From Nonlabens xylanidelens (lineage in GTDB: Bacteria > Bacteroidota > Bacteroidia > Flavobacteriales > Flavobacteriaceae), in contig NZ_PTJE01000008.1 of NCBI RefSeq assembly GCF_002934445.1, forward strand, positions 62,001 to 126,000: DNA of 64,000 bases. Direction: 5' to 3'. Of this stretch, positions 1-8,321 are shown one piece after another. Position 1 is the stretch's first letter. The number at the start of each line of letters is the position of its first letter. A model generated the notes under the pieces. The model was not told where the DNA came from. It worked only from the letters and a program-made list of their open reading frames with translations, and searched no databases. Made by a program: the position numbers and the translations under genes.

Positions 1-852
1 ATGTGCACTATCTTCTTTTTGTTTTACATACAAATTTCCTAAATTTCCATAAGCTATTCCTATTGCAATGGAGTCATTGTTTTTAATAGAATTATTAAGT
101 AGTTCTTTGTAATAATACTGTGCATTATCAAAATCGTAAGTTTTAGAATTGTTATAGTAGTTAGCTAAGTTGTTATATAAAATAGAAAGTCTACGCTCGT
201 TAAGGCCGCTTTTTTCTTTTATTTCTAGAACATTACTTAATGATTCTAATTCCTTTTTACGAGATCTATCAGTGTTTAAAGTGTGGTATACCTTTGATAA
301 ACTTAGATGTAACCTAGCTAGAATACCAGGTTTATTGTGATTTTCTAATAGAGAGATGGATTTAAGGTAATAGGTTTCTGCTTGATAATAACTCCCCAAT
401 TTAAAATAACAATCCCCAGATTTTTCATAAGATTGAATTGTATCGATTGAATAGATCTCACTACTAATTACTTTATGATAGTAATTAATAGCCACTTCTA
501 ATTCTGAAGTCTGCTCGTAAAAATAACCTAACTGGTATAATGCTTTATTATAACTAATGTTTTTTAGCTGCTGGTCTTCGTAGGATTTTATCTCCTTTAA
601 AGCATATTCTATAGCAGCTTTATAATTTTTTAATCTATAGAGTTTAACAGAGAAATCATGAGCCATTTTAGCATATGTTTCTTGACTATCAGCTGTTAAT
701 AGTAATTTATCTAATTCTGGTTGAAGAAATGCGATGCCTTTATTTTCTTTAATCTCATCAAATGTGTCATGAAAATACTGACTACTTGCAAACTTAGAGA
801 AGCCTATTGCAAGTAGCCAGAAAAGTAAATGGTGTATTTTGAATCTCAACAT
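1..852 (-). CDS. TPR-repeat protein, N-terminal part (cut by window edge)
   Basis: The minus strand is open from an ATG at 850-852 to the window start: 284 codons without a stop, so the gene is partial. Residues 1-23 look like a signal peptide (hydrophobic LLFWLLAIGF, then a possible cleavage site near FASSQ). The rest is tandem TPR-like helices, with blocks such as YKAAIEYALKE, YQAETYYLKS and IAYGNLGNLYVKQKEDSA. The gene lies 35 bp downstream of a small lipoprotein gene on the same strand and is divergent from a sigma factor. In Bacteroidetes, signal-peptide TPR proteins in this setting often end in a CHAT peptidase domain or a C-terminal membrane segment with a histidine-kinase or LuxR domain. 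The C-terminus lies outside the window, so that part is inference. Confidence 0.75.
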   Translation of the reverse strand, partial: MLRFKIHHLLFWLLAIGFSKFASSQYFHDTFDEIKENKGIAFLQPELDKLLLTADSQETYAKMAHDFSVKLYRLKNYKAAIEYALKEIKSYEDQQLKNISYNKALYQLGYFYEQTSELEVAINYYHKVISSEIYSIDTIQSYEKSGDCYFKLGSYYQAETYYLKSISLLENHNKPGILARLHLSLSKVYHTLNTDRSRKKELESLSNVLEIKEKSGLNERRLSILYNNLANYYNNSKTYDFDNAQYYYKELLNNSIKNNDSIAIGIAYGNLGNLYVKQKEDSAH

Positions 853-887
853 GTAACTTTAGTTCTCTAAAGTTACATATAATTATA

Positions 888-1274
888 TTAAAGAGGATTA
901 GTACTTGCAACATCAATTACCGTTTCATCTTCTAACCATAAAATTGGGTCTGTAGAACGACATCCTAAACATGGAAAAGTTACTTCCCATTTTTCATGAT
1001 TACGTAGTGAAGTATCTATAGAAAAAGAATGCAATTGTATATGCATAGTTGATCGTATTAGTTGTTCTCTCAGTTGATTTTTTTCTCTTTCAGTCACATC
1101 TCGTTCCCATTTTATATATAATGTAGTTGTTGGAGCTCTTAAAACAGGGCTAGATATGACACTGGATTTTTCATTAATGGTAACACTATCTTCTTCTAAT
1201 GAATCAACACTACAAGAAAAAGTAGTCAGAGAAATAAAAACAAGTAACAATGAGATTAATAAGGAATTTTTCAT
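888..1274 (-). CDS. small predicted lipoprotein, unknown function
   Basis: 128 residues with an SPII signal sequence: a basic start, a hydrophobic stretch of residues 5-16, and lipobox TTFSC with Cys21. The mature part has no family I recognise; it carries a CxxC pair (FPCLGC) and the phrase DPILWLEDETVIDVAS near the C-terminus. It is the first gene of a minus-strand pair with the TPR protein that follows 35 bp downstream. It diverges from the sigma-factor gene across about 105 bp, so both directions probably share a control region. A surface or periplasmic partner of the TPR protein is possible, but nothing in the sequence proves it. Confidence 0.7.
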   Translation of the reverse strand: MKNSLLISLLLVFISLTTFSCSVDSLEEDSVTINEKSSVISSPVLRAPTTTLYIKWERDVTEREKNQLREQLIRSTMHIQLHSFSIDTSLRNHEKWEVTFPCLGCRSTDPILWLEDETVIDVASTNPL

Positions 1275-1328
1275 AAAATTGGGTTTTAAAATAATAGGTT
1301 CTTGAATTACTGTTCAAAGCATGTTACA

Positions 1329-1359
1329 TTTGTTACCCATGAATTTAAAGTATTTTTTG
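1329..1359 (+). promoter_or_regulatory. candidate Bacteroidetes promoter for the sigma-factor gene
   Basis: TTTG at 1329-1332 and TATTTTTTG at 1351-1359 are separated by 18 bp. This is close to the Bacteroidetes TTTG-N19-TAnnTTTG pattern, with one extra T in the -7 box. It lies 20 bp upstream of the ATG at 1380. Confidence 0.45.
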
Positions 1360-1379
1360 ATTCATCTATGTTTTTATAA

Positions 1380-1943
1380 ATGACAGATAATTTAAAGTAT
1401 TTAGAAGCCCTCATAAACAGTGACTCAAAAGTTATTTCTGAACTTTATTTAGAATCCTTGCCTAAGATTAAAAAATTTGTTCTCCAAAACAAAGGTGCTC
1501 CTCAAGATGCTGAAGATGTGTTTCAAAAAGCGTTGATACAAATTGCTGTACGGTACAAGAAGAATCCTTTCTCTGTAACATCGAGTTTTCATGCTTTTTT
1601 ATTCACAGCTTGTAAAAATTTATGGAGACGCGAGTTAAATAAATCATCTCGATGGGTAACAAAAGATATACTAGAGGAACAACTCTATGAAAAAAATGAA
1701 GATGCACTCGCTTTACTAGAACAGGAACGATGGGAATTATTTCAAGCAGCTCTGGATTTAAGTTCGGATAGCTGTAAGTCGATTCTTAAGCTATTTTTTA
1801 AAAAAATATCTTATTCTCAAATGGTTGTAGATCTAGGGTATAGTTCAGAAACAGTAGCAAGGCAGCGTGTCTTTAAATGCAAAAAAAAATTAATTGAGCT
1901 GGTTAAAAATAGTTCCAGTTTTAATGCTTTGAAAGAGTTATGA
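1380..1943 (+). CDS. sigma-70 family (ECF-like) RNA polymerase sigma factor
   Basis: 187 residues. Region 2 spans about residues 15-85, with the characteristic stretch QDAEDVFQKALIQI and a following helix SFHAFLFTACKNLWRRE. Region 4 spans about 120-175, with the helix-turn-helix ISYSQMVVDLGYSSETVARQRV. It directs RNA polymerase to a dedicated promoter set. The last codon overlaps the next start (ATGA), so it is translationally coupled to a TPR protein with one transmembrane helix, a plausible regulator or anti-sigma partner. The divergent lipoprotein and TPR genes may be part of the same circuit. The sigma-factor call is firm; targets are unknown. Confidence 0.88.
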   Translation: MTDNLKYLEALINSDSKVISELYLESLPKIKKFVLQNKGAPQDAEDVFQKALIQIAVRYKKNPFSVTSSFHAFLFTACKNLWRRELNKSSRWVTKDILEEQLYEKNEDALALLEQERWELFQAALDLSSDSCKSILKLFFKKISYSQMVVDLGYSSETVARQRVFKCKKKLIELVKNSSSFNALKEL

Positions 1944-2737
1944 GTACGCAAGATGATTTATTAATAGAAAAGTATTTTAGAGAATCTTTAAATGAGCAAG
2001 AGAATATTTTTCTTGAAGAAAGAAAACTCGATCAAGAGTTTAATGATCGTTTTATCCTAGAACAACATCTTTTTAAAAGTTTAGGAGATCAAGAATGGAG
2101 CTTTGCTCAAAATTTGAATAGTGAGAACGTTACTAAATATCAGAAACTGTTTGAAGCGCCAGAAATCATAATTTTGAAATCAACTCTTGAGGAGATAAGA
2201 AATAATCAAACGGTTGATTTTAAGAATGAATTTGTATGGAAGCCATTTGCTTATGCTGCCGCTGCAGTAATTTTGGTACTCATAGGAGTTTCATCATTTA
2301 ATAATTCTACAACTAGTTCTCAAGAGCTTTACTCTAATTATCTAGATAAAGGAGAACTTGCTTATTCTGTTGTAAGAAGTGTATCTAATGATGTGTCTGT
2401 GGATAGTGCGCAACAATTATTCTTTAAAGGGAAATATAAAAAAGCACTACCGTATATTCAATTACAAATGGAAAAGCCAGGAGTAGACCTTCCTGCCTTT
2501 CATTTAATGAAAGGAGTATCTCTCATAGAATTAAAAAAATATAATGATGCGTTGCTTGTATTTGATCAACTTATTGCTAGTGATTATCTAGATGCACAAA
2601 AAGGATACTGGTACAAAGGACTTCTTTATTTGAAAAAAGGAGAAAAACAAAATGCTCAAAATATTTTCATGAAGATTAAAGAAGAGAAATTGTATAACTT
2701 CGAACAAGCTTCAGAAATATTAGAATCTCTAGAATAG
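1940..2737 (+). CDS. membrane-anchored TPR protein, possible anti-sigma partner
   Basis: 265 residues. The N-terminal cytoplasmic part (about 1-93) begins like anti-sigma factor N-termini (DLLIEKYFRESLNEQENIFLEER). One transmembrane helix follows at about residues 96-116 (KPFAYAAAAVILVLIGVSSF). The periplasmic C-terminal half has two to three TPR-like units (LFFKGKYKKALPYIQLQME, GVSLIELKKYNDALLVFDQ, GLLYLKKGEKQNAQNIFMK). The start codon overlaps the stop of the sigma-factor gene by 4 bp. The topology suits transmitting a periplasmic or envelope signal to the sigma factor. The role is inferred from layout and topology, not from a recognised anti-sigma domain such as the ZAS motif, which is absent. 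Confidence 0.7.
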   Translation: MSTQDDLLIEKYFRESLNEQENIFLEERKLDQEFNDRFILEQHLFKSLGDQEWSFAQNLNSENVTKYQKLFEAPEIIILKSTLEEIRNNQTVDFKNEFVWKPFAYAAAAVILVLIGVSSFNNSTTSSQELYSNYLDKGELAYSVVRSVSNDVSVDSAQQLFFKGKYKKALPYIQLQMEKPGVDLPAFHLMKGVSLIELKKYNDALLVFDQLIASDYLDAQKGYWYKGLLYLKKGEKQNAQNIFMKIKEEKLYNFEQASEILESLE

Positions 2738-2773
2738 TCACTACATTTGATAGAGTAAAAATATTTTTTTTAA

Positions 2774-3709
2774 TTGAACTATAAAATTCATAGATATACT
2801 AGTCGAAACCAGATAGAATGGAATCTATTTGTTGAATCTTCTATAAACGGTACTTTTTTACTCCATCGTAACTTTATGGATTATCACAATGATCGCTTTG
2901 AAGATCATAGTCTACTGATTTATAAAAATAACACGTTGCTTTGCTGCGTTCCAGCCCATGTTAATAATCATATATTTTACAGTCATCAAGGTTTGAGCTA
3001 TGGTGGTTTGATTTTAAATCTAGAAGGAAGCTCTTTTATTTATGATATAGTAGGTTCTTTGTTAGAGTATTTTAGAGAGTCCGCTTTCGCGAAAGCGGAA
3101 TTACAACAGCCACCTTTATCCTACAATACTATAAATAGTGAAATAGCAAAATCTTTAAAAAATTATGGGTTTAAGATAAATCGTGTTTTACATAATCAAT
3201 ATGTGAACCTAAAGGAAAAGGTTAATGTTTCTCCTAAAAAGAGTATAGGTTACCGTAATGGGAAATTTGATGGTTTATCAATTCATAAAGGAAGTGATTT
3301 TAAATCTTTTTGGGACTTTGTACTTGTACCACAACTAGAATCTAGACATGCATCTAAGCCAGTACATAATGTGGAAGAGATAGAATTATTGCACTCTAGA
3401 TTTCCTGAACAAATAATTCAACACAACGCATGGAGAGATGGAGAATTACTGGCCGGAATTACATTTTTTATAAAAGATAAAGTAGTGAAATCGCAATATG
3501 CATCTAGTTCATTAAAAGGTATGAAAACCGATGCAGTGGGCTTTATTTATATGGAAGCGATGAAAGAGTTTAAAGAAAAAGGATTTTCTATAATGGATTA
3601 TGGGCCTGTAAATGAACGTGACGGAGCTATTAATGAGGGATTGTTGCGTTTTAAGAAGCAATTGGGTTGTGTAGAAGAAGAGTGGAAAAGATGGGTGATT
3701 GAGCTTTAA
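2774..3709 (+). CDS. FemAB/GNAT-like acyl- or aminoacyltransferase
   Basis: 311 residues. The start is TTG at 2774, because an in-frame TAA precedes it directly. The N-terminal half has the GNAT/FemAB-like phrase FNGTFLLHRNFMDYH-type (here INGTFLLHRNFMDYHNDR). The C-terminal half (about 205-300) resembles the Acetyltransf_6 fold, with LLAGITFFIKDKVVKSQYASSS and LRFKKQLG near the end. Members of this group transfer acyl or aminoacyl groups to sugar nucleotides or peptidoglycan precursors. Residues 104-109 (SAFAKAE region) are encoded by a copy of the dispersed palindrome at 3081-3098. The aminotransferase and flippase downstream suggest surface-glycan modification. The substrate cannot be read from the sequence. 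Confidence 0.7.
   Translation: MNYKIHRYTSRNQIEWNLFVESSINGTFLLHRNFMDYHNDRFEDHSLLIYKNNTLLCCVPAHVNNHIFYSHQGLSYGGLILNLEGSSFIYDIVGSLLEYFRESAFAKAELQQPPLSYNTINSEIAKSLKNYGFKINRVLHNQYVNLKEKVNVSPKKSIGYRNGKFDGLSIHKGSDFKSFWDFVLVPQLESRHASKPVHNVEEIELLHSRFPEQIIQHNAWRDGELLAGITFFIKDKVVKSQYASSSLKGMKTDAVGFIYMEAMKEFKEKGFSIMDYGPVNERDGAINEGLLRFKKQLGCVEEEWKRWVIEL
3081..3098. repeat. dispersed palindrome, full 18-bp copy inside the FemAB-like gene
   Basis: CCGCTTTCGCGAAAGCGG, a perfect palindrome. It is read in frame as Ser-Ala-Phe-Ala-Lys-Ala-Glu and does not break the gene. Confidence 0.95.
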
Positions 3710-3724
3710 AAACTCTATAAATGA

Positions 3725-3776
3725 TAAAAACCACTAGTAAAAAGGTGCTATCAGACACTTATTCACTAGCGGTTTA
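3725..3776 (+). terminator. imperfect hairpin downstream of the FemAB-like gene
   Basis: AAAACCACTAGT and ACTAGCGGTTT form an imperfect stem with one mismatch around a loop of about 25 bases that can fold weakly itself. There is no strong T tract, so terminator function is uncertain. The rest of the 288-bp gap (3710-3997) shows nothing I recognise. Confidence 0.3.
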
Positions 3777-3997
3777 CCAACCAAACTTAACTTATTTTTC
3801 TTTTTCATAATATATCGAGGTGTTTATAATTAATTAAAGGCTAATTCAATAATCTAAACAAGAACTTCTTATCTTATGATGGTACAAATTTAATACAATG
3901 ACCAAGTTTAAGATGCTAACGTGTCGTTAAGCAATGTTAAGTAGTGTTATCTATAAAATTGAAAAAAGCAGTTATGTTTGCAACAGAATATTAACAA

Positions 3998-4297
3998 ATG
4001 AAGAATACAAAGCGATCTTTTCACATGGCCATTATTTCTAGTGTGCTACTGTTAGTCTTTACTTTACTATCTTATACGACTAGAACTGCAGGAAATAATA
4101 TTAATGATATTACAGGTTATCTGATGACCTTGTTTTTCGTTACTGTGGTTATGGGTTTTGTTTTAAGCTTGTTGAGTATTAAAGAAAAGTACCATTGGAA
4201 AAAGTACGTGGGTATAGGGATCAATACTTTTTTCTTCATTTTATTAGTCATAGGATTATTGGGTAATCTGGTAGACATAGTAAATGCTTTTAGTTAA
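3998..4297 (+). CDS. small integral membrane protein, unknown function
   Basis: 99 residues with three predicted transmembrane helices: about 8-28 (FHMAIISSVLLLVFTLLSYT), 38-62 (YLMTLFFVTVVMGFVLSLL) and 72-95 (YVGIGINTFFFILLVIGLLG). No known family is recognised. It lies 34 bp upstream of the sugar aminotransferase gene on the same strand and could be co-transcribed with it. No catalytic motif is visible. Confidence 0.65.
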   Translation: MKNTKRSFHMAIISSVLLLVFTLLSYTTRTAGNNINDITGYLMTLFFVTVVMGFVLSLLSIKEKYHWKKYVGIGINTFFFILLVIGLLGNLVDIVNAFS

Positions 4298-4331
4298 AGC
4301 ACTTTTGTTTTGATATATTCGTTAAATATCC

Positions 4332-5441
4332 ATGACCGAGATGACTCCACCTTACATTCCATACTTAGACCTCAAACCTTTAAACGATAGGTTTGCTCAG
4401 GAAGACCTCTTGTCATTTAAAGAAATTCATGCTTCTGGCAGATTTATAGGAGGTGAATATGTAGACCGATTTGAAAAAGAGTTTTCAGTCTATTGTGGTA
4501 CTAGTCATTGTATAGGAACTGGGAATGGATTAGATGCTTTAACTATTATTTTAAAGGCCGAAGTTGCTCTAGGTAACTTACCACAAAACGCTTCTATACT
4601 GGTACCAGCACATACGTACATAGCTACGTTTTTAAGTGTTATCCATGCAGGTATGCGACCTGTGCCTGTAGATGTAGAAGAACTTACCTTAACTGCAAAT
4701 GTGTTGCGCAAGGTAACTCTAGAGTATGATGCGATCATCGTTGTTGATATTTATGGAAAATTAGTAGATGATGAGGTGTATGCTTTTGCAAAAGATAATT
4801 CTTTACCCATTTACTGCGACACCGCACAATCTCATGGTGCTACAAATAAATTAGGTGAACGATCTGGAAATCTAGCTAGGGCTAGCGCTTTTTCTTTTTA
4901 CCCTACTAAAAATTTAGGTGGAATAGGTGATGCAGGTGCAATAACTACCAACGATTTTGAACTAGCAAACATGTGTCGTAAAGTGGCTAATTATGGTAGA
5001 GAGAGTAGATTTGTAAATAATATTATAGGTGTTAATTCTAGATTAGATCCATTGCAAGCGGCTTTCTTATCTAACAGATTACCAATGCTGGATGCAGATA
5101 ATACCAGAAGAATAGAAATAGCTACCTATTATTACCAGCATATCAATAACGTAAAAGTAAAACTATTACCGTCTGATTTTTTGAACAACTGTGTGTCACA
5201 TGTTTTTCCTGTATATGTTGCTAATAGAAAAGTTTTTATGGATTACTTAGATCATATAGGTATAGGAACAAGTGTGCATTATGAAATACCGCCACATCAA
5301 CAAGCGGCATTTAAAGAGTTGAATCATCTTAGTTTTCCTGTTACCGAAGAATTACATCGTACCGAGGTGAGTTTACCATGTCATCCTTTATTGAGTAAAG
5401 AAGATGTAGAATTTATTGTAAAAGCAGTAAATGCTTATTAA
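4332..5441 (+). CDS. DegT/DnrJ/EryC1/StrS-family sugar aminotransferase
   Basis: 369 residues, the usual length for PLP-dependent aminotransferases that aminate keto-deoxy sugar nucleotides. The cofactor-binding lysine is Lys193 in SFYPTKNLGGIGDAGAI. YCDTAQSHGA (about 161-170) holds the conserved Asp/Gln of the PLP pocket, and the N-terminus has the family phrase GRFIGGEYVDRFEKEF. The stop codon is followed immediately by the flippase start at 5442, so the two form a coupled unit. A 3-amino-3,6-dideoxyhexose transaminase of FdtB type is one possible identity, but no FdtA or FdtC partner is present, so the exact sugar is not assigned. It acts in the cytoplasm on nucleotide sugars for a surface polysaccharide. 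Confidence 0.88.
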   Translation: MTEMTPPYIPYLDLKPLNDRFAQEDLLSFKEIHASGRFIGGEYVDRFEKEFSVYCGTSHCIGTGNGLDALTIILKAEVALGNLPQNASILVPAHTYIATFLSVIHAGMRPVPVDVEELTLTANVLRKVTLEYDAIIVVDIYGKLVDDEVYAFAKDNSLPIYCDTAQSHGATNKLGERSGNLARASAFSFYPTKNLGGIGDAGAITTNDFELANMCRKVANYGRESRFVNNIIGVNSRLDPLQAAFLSNRLPMLDADNTRRIEIATYYYQHINNVKVKLLPSDFLNNCVSHVFPVYVANRKVFMDYLDHIGIGTSVHYEIPPHQQAAFKELNHLSFPVTEELHRTEVSLPCHPLLSKEDVEFIVKAVNAY

Positions 5442-6746
5442 ATGAGAAGACTGCTCGATAAACTTAATAAAAACCTACTTCTTAAAGTAGCAGGATTCAA
5501 TTCTATTTATATACTTATAAAAATAGGAACTGGTACCGTTATGTCTTGGGTTCTTGCAAATTATGTAGGTGCGGCAGGAATGGGTGTTTTAGGTAATTTG
5601 CGCAATTTTACACAAGGAATATGGAGCTTTGCCTCTTTAGGTCTTGAAAATGGACTCGTTAAAAACACTGCAGAACATAAGGAGAATCCAGTAGTTTTAA
5701 AAAAGGTTATAAATACTGGTTGGACCATGTCTATTGTAACAAGCATGGTTGCTGCTATTGTTATATTTTTTTCGGCAAGATGGCTGGATCAAGAACTCAT
5801 TGCTGTAGATGCAGATTTTTCTCTAGTATTTAAATTGTTTGCCATAGGGTTGCCATTTTATGTTCTTTTCATTTTTATAACTAGCTTAATGCAAGGATAT
5901 GAATGGTATAAGAAATTCATAACGCTCAATATTATAATTAGCTTAATTGTTTTTTTAATATCAGCTTATTTAAGCTTTGAGCATAATTTAACTGGAGCAC
6001 TTTATGCTATTGCGTTAGTTCCATTTACACAATGTTTAGTAGGAGTTTTGTTTTGGTTTACTAGGGTAAAAGCTCAAATAGCACTTAAAGAATTGCTAGC
6101 TTTAAATTTTGATAAACGCACAAGTGGGCAACTATTAAAATATAGTGCGATGGCATTATTTAGTACATTGCTTATACCTTTTGTTAATATTCTAGTACGT
6201 AATACGGTTAGGGTAGAAGTGAGCGATGTAGCTGCAGGGTGGTGGGAAGCTGTAGTGCGTATTTCTGGTTATTACATGCTTTTTGTAACCAGCCTAGTGA
6301 GTCTTTATGTATTACCTAATCTAAGTAAAGATAGCAGCCTTAAGAATTATAGAATAACGATAGTACATTTTTATAAAACGATGCTACCTATAGTTATAGC
6401 AGGACTAGTGACTATTTATCTTTCTAGAAATTTAATTCTTTCCATACTTTTTACTGAAGAGTTTAATGGTGCCCAACCCTTATTTAAATGGCAATTATTA
6501 GGAGATTTTATAAGAGTAATCACCACAGTAATCGCTTTCAGATTTGTTGCGATTAATGACTTGTGGCGTTACTTAACTGCTGAGGTTTTAAGTATTCTAT
6601 CTTTTTATTTGCTATCAATATACTTTATACCTATTTATCAAGAAGAAGGTGTGGTAATAGCCTATTTAGGTAATTATTTATTCTATCTAGTCGTTTTGTT
6701 AGTTTTACTGCGCAAAGAACTATTTAGTAAAATAAAAGTAGTTTAA
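5442..6746 (+). CDS. polysaccharide flippase (Wzx/O-antigen translocase type)
   Basis: 434 residues, almost entirely hydrophobic, with about 12 transmembrane helices, as in the MATE/PST flippase fold. The N-terminal part (NSIYILIKIGTGTVMSWVLANYVGAAGMGVLGNLRN, read in pieces) matches the WzxE-like O-antigen translocases. It starts with ATG directly after the aminotransferase stop. It would move a lipid-linked sugar unit across the inner membrane. Its 3' end overlaps by 4 bp a convergent small gene on the other strand. Family call is firm; the exported glycan is unknown. Confidence 0.88.
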   Translation: MRRLLDKLNKNLLLKVAGFNSIYILIKIGTGTVMSWVLANYVGAAGMGVLGNLRNFTQGIWSFASLGLENGLVKNTAEHKENPVVLKKVINTGWTMSIVTSMVAAIVIFFSARWLDQELIAVDADFSLVFKLFAIGLPFYVLFIFITSLMQGYEWYKKFITLNIIISLIVFLISAYLSFEHNLTGALYAIALVPFTQCLVGVLFWFTRVKAQIALKELLALNFDKRTSGQLLKYSAMALFSTLLIPFVNILVRNTVRVEVSDVAAGWWEAVVRISGYYMLFVTSLVSLYVLPNLSKDSSLKNYRITIVHFYKTMLPIVIAGLVTIYLSRNLILSILFTEEFNGAQPLFKWQLLGDFIRVITTVIAFRFVAINDLWRYLTAEVLSILSFYLLSIYFIPIYQEEGVVIAYLGNYLFYLVVLLVLLRKELFSKIKVV

Positions 6747-7114
6747 TTACCATTAGATGCCTCGCGTCTTATTTGTTTAACCACTGTGTCTGATTTTTTA
6801 AACATCATGCTGTTATCTTTTTCAGTAACTATTGCCATGTAAGAATGTACAGTGTCAGCACCTTTAAGAGGTATTAATTCTATTAGGTCTATTTTCTTTT
6901 TTGCTGGTATGGTGGTAATCATAGGTCGGTCTGCACTGCGTCTAAAACCAGAACTCTCTACCCTGAAGAATAGGTCTATATCCTTTCCAGTCGTATTCTC
7001 TGCTACATACACAATACTTTTACGCTCATTGCGCACAGTGATATCTATGCCTTTATGAGAATTTTGTTCTGGTGTAATGAATAATAGTAAAAAAAGAATA
7101 GTAATGAGTTTCAT
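6743..7114 (-). CDS. small secreted protein, unknown function
   Basis: 123 residues with an N-terminal signal peptide (MKLITILFLLLFITP). The mature part is beta-rich by composition (GIDITVRNERKSIVYVAENTTGKDIDLFF, in pieces), reminiscent of small immunoglobulin-like periplasmic proteins, but no family is recognised. It is convergent with the flippase gene, overlapping it by 4 bp. Its start lies about 55 bp from a divergent promoter-like box for the exonuclease gene. Confidence 0.6.
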   Translation of the reverse strand: MKLITILFLLLFITPEQNSHKGIDITVRNERKSIVYVAENTTGKDIDLFFRVESSGFRRSADRPMITTIPAKKKIDLIELIPLKGADTVHSYMAIVTEKDNSMMFKKSDTVVKQIRREASNGN

Positions 7115-7169
7115 GATAATATTTTAATAAATGCATTCAAATTTTATGCCTAGCTGCCTTGCACAAACT

Positions 7170-7177
7170 TATATTTG
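7170..7177 (+). promoter_or_regulatory. candidate -7 box (TATATTTG) for the exonuclease gene
   Basis: A perfect TAnnTTTG match 87 bp upstream of the ATG at 7264. No good -33 TTTG is seen at the expected distance. Confidence 0.35.
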
Positions 7178-7216
7178 TAAAGTTAGTTAATTTCTGTATC
7201 AGTGATAGTGGTTGTT

Positions 7217-7234
7217 CCGCTTTCGCGAAAGCGG
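7217..7234. repeat. dispersed palindrome, full 18-bp copy in the 5' leader of the exonuclease gene
   Basis: CCGCTTTCGCGAAAGCGG lies 30 bp before the ATG at 7264. It sits downstream of the -7 box, so it would be part of the mRNA leader. Confidence 0.95.
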
Positions 7235-7263
7235 ATCCTTTAAAATAAATATCCAGTATTATT

Positions 7264-8031
7264 ATGAATTTACAACTCAACAGACCTATTTGCTTTTTTG
7301 ACCTAGAAACAACAGGAACCAATATTTCTAAAGATAGAATCGTTGAGATTTCTATACATAAGGTTTTTCCTAATGGAGAAGAAAAAACGTATACTTTTAA
7401 GGTGAATCCTACTATTCCTATCCCGCCAGAAACTACTGCTATACACGGTGTAAGCGATGATATGGTTAAAGATGAACCGACTTTTAAAGAAAGAGCGCAC
7501 GAGGTACATAATATTATCAAAGACTCTGACCTTGCTGGTTTCAATTCTAATAGATTTGATATACCACTTCTTGCTGAAGAGATGCTGCGCGCCGGTGTGG
7601 ATTTTGATATGGGTAATCGCAATGCGATAGATGTGCAAAACATCTTTCATAAAATGGAACAACGTACACTAGTGGCTGCTTATAAATTCTACTGTGACAA
7701 AGATCTTACTAACGCACATAGTGCAGAGGCTGATACCATCGCTACTTATGAGGTTCTTAAAGGACAGTTAGATCGCTATCCAGAATTAGATAACGATATG
7801 AAATCGCTTGCAGAATTCTCTACACGTAGAAAACCTGTAGATTTTGCTGGGATGCTTGCGTTTAATGATCAAGGAGAAGAGTGTTTTAACTTCGGGAAAC
7901 ATAAAGGAAAAAGAATTGTTGATGTTCTAGAAAAAGAACCTGGTTATTACAGCTGGATTCAGAATGCAGATTTCCCTCTATACACAAAGAAAGTTCTTAC
8001 GGCTATAAAGCTGAGAGGTTTTAATGGGTAG
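7264..8031 (+). CDS. DEDDh 3'-5' exonuclease (DnaQ/PolC epsilon-like)
   Basis: 255 residues. Exo I is FFDLETTG with Asp13 and Glu15, Exo II is GFNSNRFDIPLL, and Exo III is HSAEADTIATYEV with the His and Asp of the DEDDh type. These four acidic residues bind two metal ions for 3'-5' hydrolysis. The C-terminal 45 residues (FGKHKGKRIVDVLEKEPGYY) match the extra module found on many stand-alone DnaQ-like exonucleases of Bacteroidetes. A role in DNA repair or proofreading is likely, but it is not the only epsilon-like protein such genomes carry. A palindrome copy lies in its leader and a strong terminator follows. Confidence 0.9.
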   Translation: MNLQLNRPICFFDLETTGTNISKDRIVEISIHKVFPNGEEKTYTFKVNPTIPIPPETTAIHGVSDDMVKDEPTFKERAHEVHNIIKDSDLAGFNSNRFDIPLLAEEMLRAGVDFDMGNRNAIDVQNIFHKMEQRTLVAAYKFYCDKDLTNAHSAEADTIATYEVLKGQLDRYPELDNDMKSLAEFSTRRKPVDFAGMLAFNDQGEECFNFGKHKGKRIVDVLEKEPGYYSWIQNADFPLYTKKVLTAIKLRGFNG

Positions 8032-8048
8032 ATTTATCCTAATAAATC

Positions 8049-8091
8049 AAAAAAAAGGATGTTTTTTATAAGAGACATCCTTTTTTTTTTT
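8049..8091 (+). terminator. rho-independent terminator after the exonuclease gene
   Basis: A stem AAAAAAGGATGT with ACATCCTTTTTT, a short loop, and a run of 12 T residues. It is 18 bp past the stop codon. Confidence 0.85.
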
Positions 8092-8295
8092 GTTTAATTA
8101 TTTGAGCTGTTTATGTGGCTAGAGTTGATTCTTTTTATCGCCTAAAAACACAAAGTCGGATAAACGGTAATTTTTAAAAAGACTATTTTATTATAGAAAA
8201 GAGGTATAATGCAGCGTTAGGTTTAGAATGTTTCTTAATAATCTTAAAGGGTAAATAAGCACTTTGTATTCATGTAATTTATATCACTTTATGAC

Positions 8296-8303
8296 TATTT
8301 TTG
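8296..8303 (+). promoter_or_regulatory. candidate -7 box (TATTTTTG)
   Basis: A TAnnTTTG match that overlaps the first possible start codon (TTG at 8301). This argues that translation begins at the ATG at 8322 instead. Confidence 0.4.
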
Positions 8304-8321
8304 TTTATTAGACAGAGGTCC

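Noticed and set aside
7303-7662. Minus-strand frames across the exonuclease gene
   Set aside because: The plus strand carries a complete DEDDh exonuclease with all motifs; the opposite frames are shadows.
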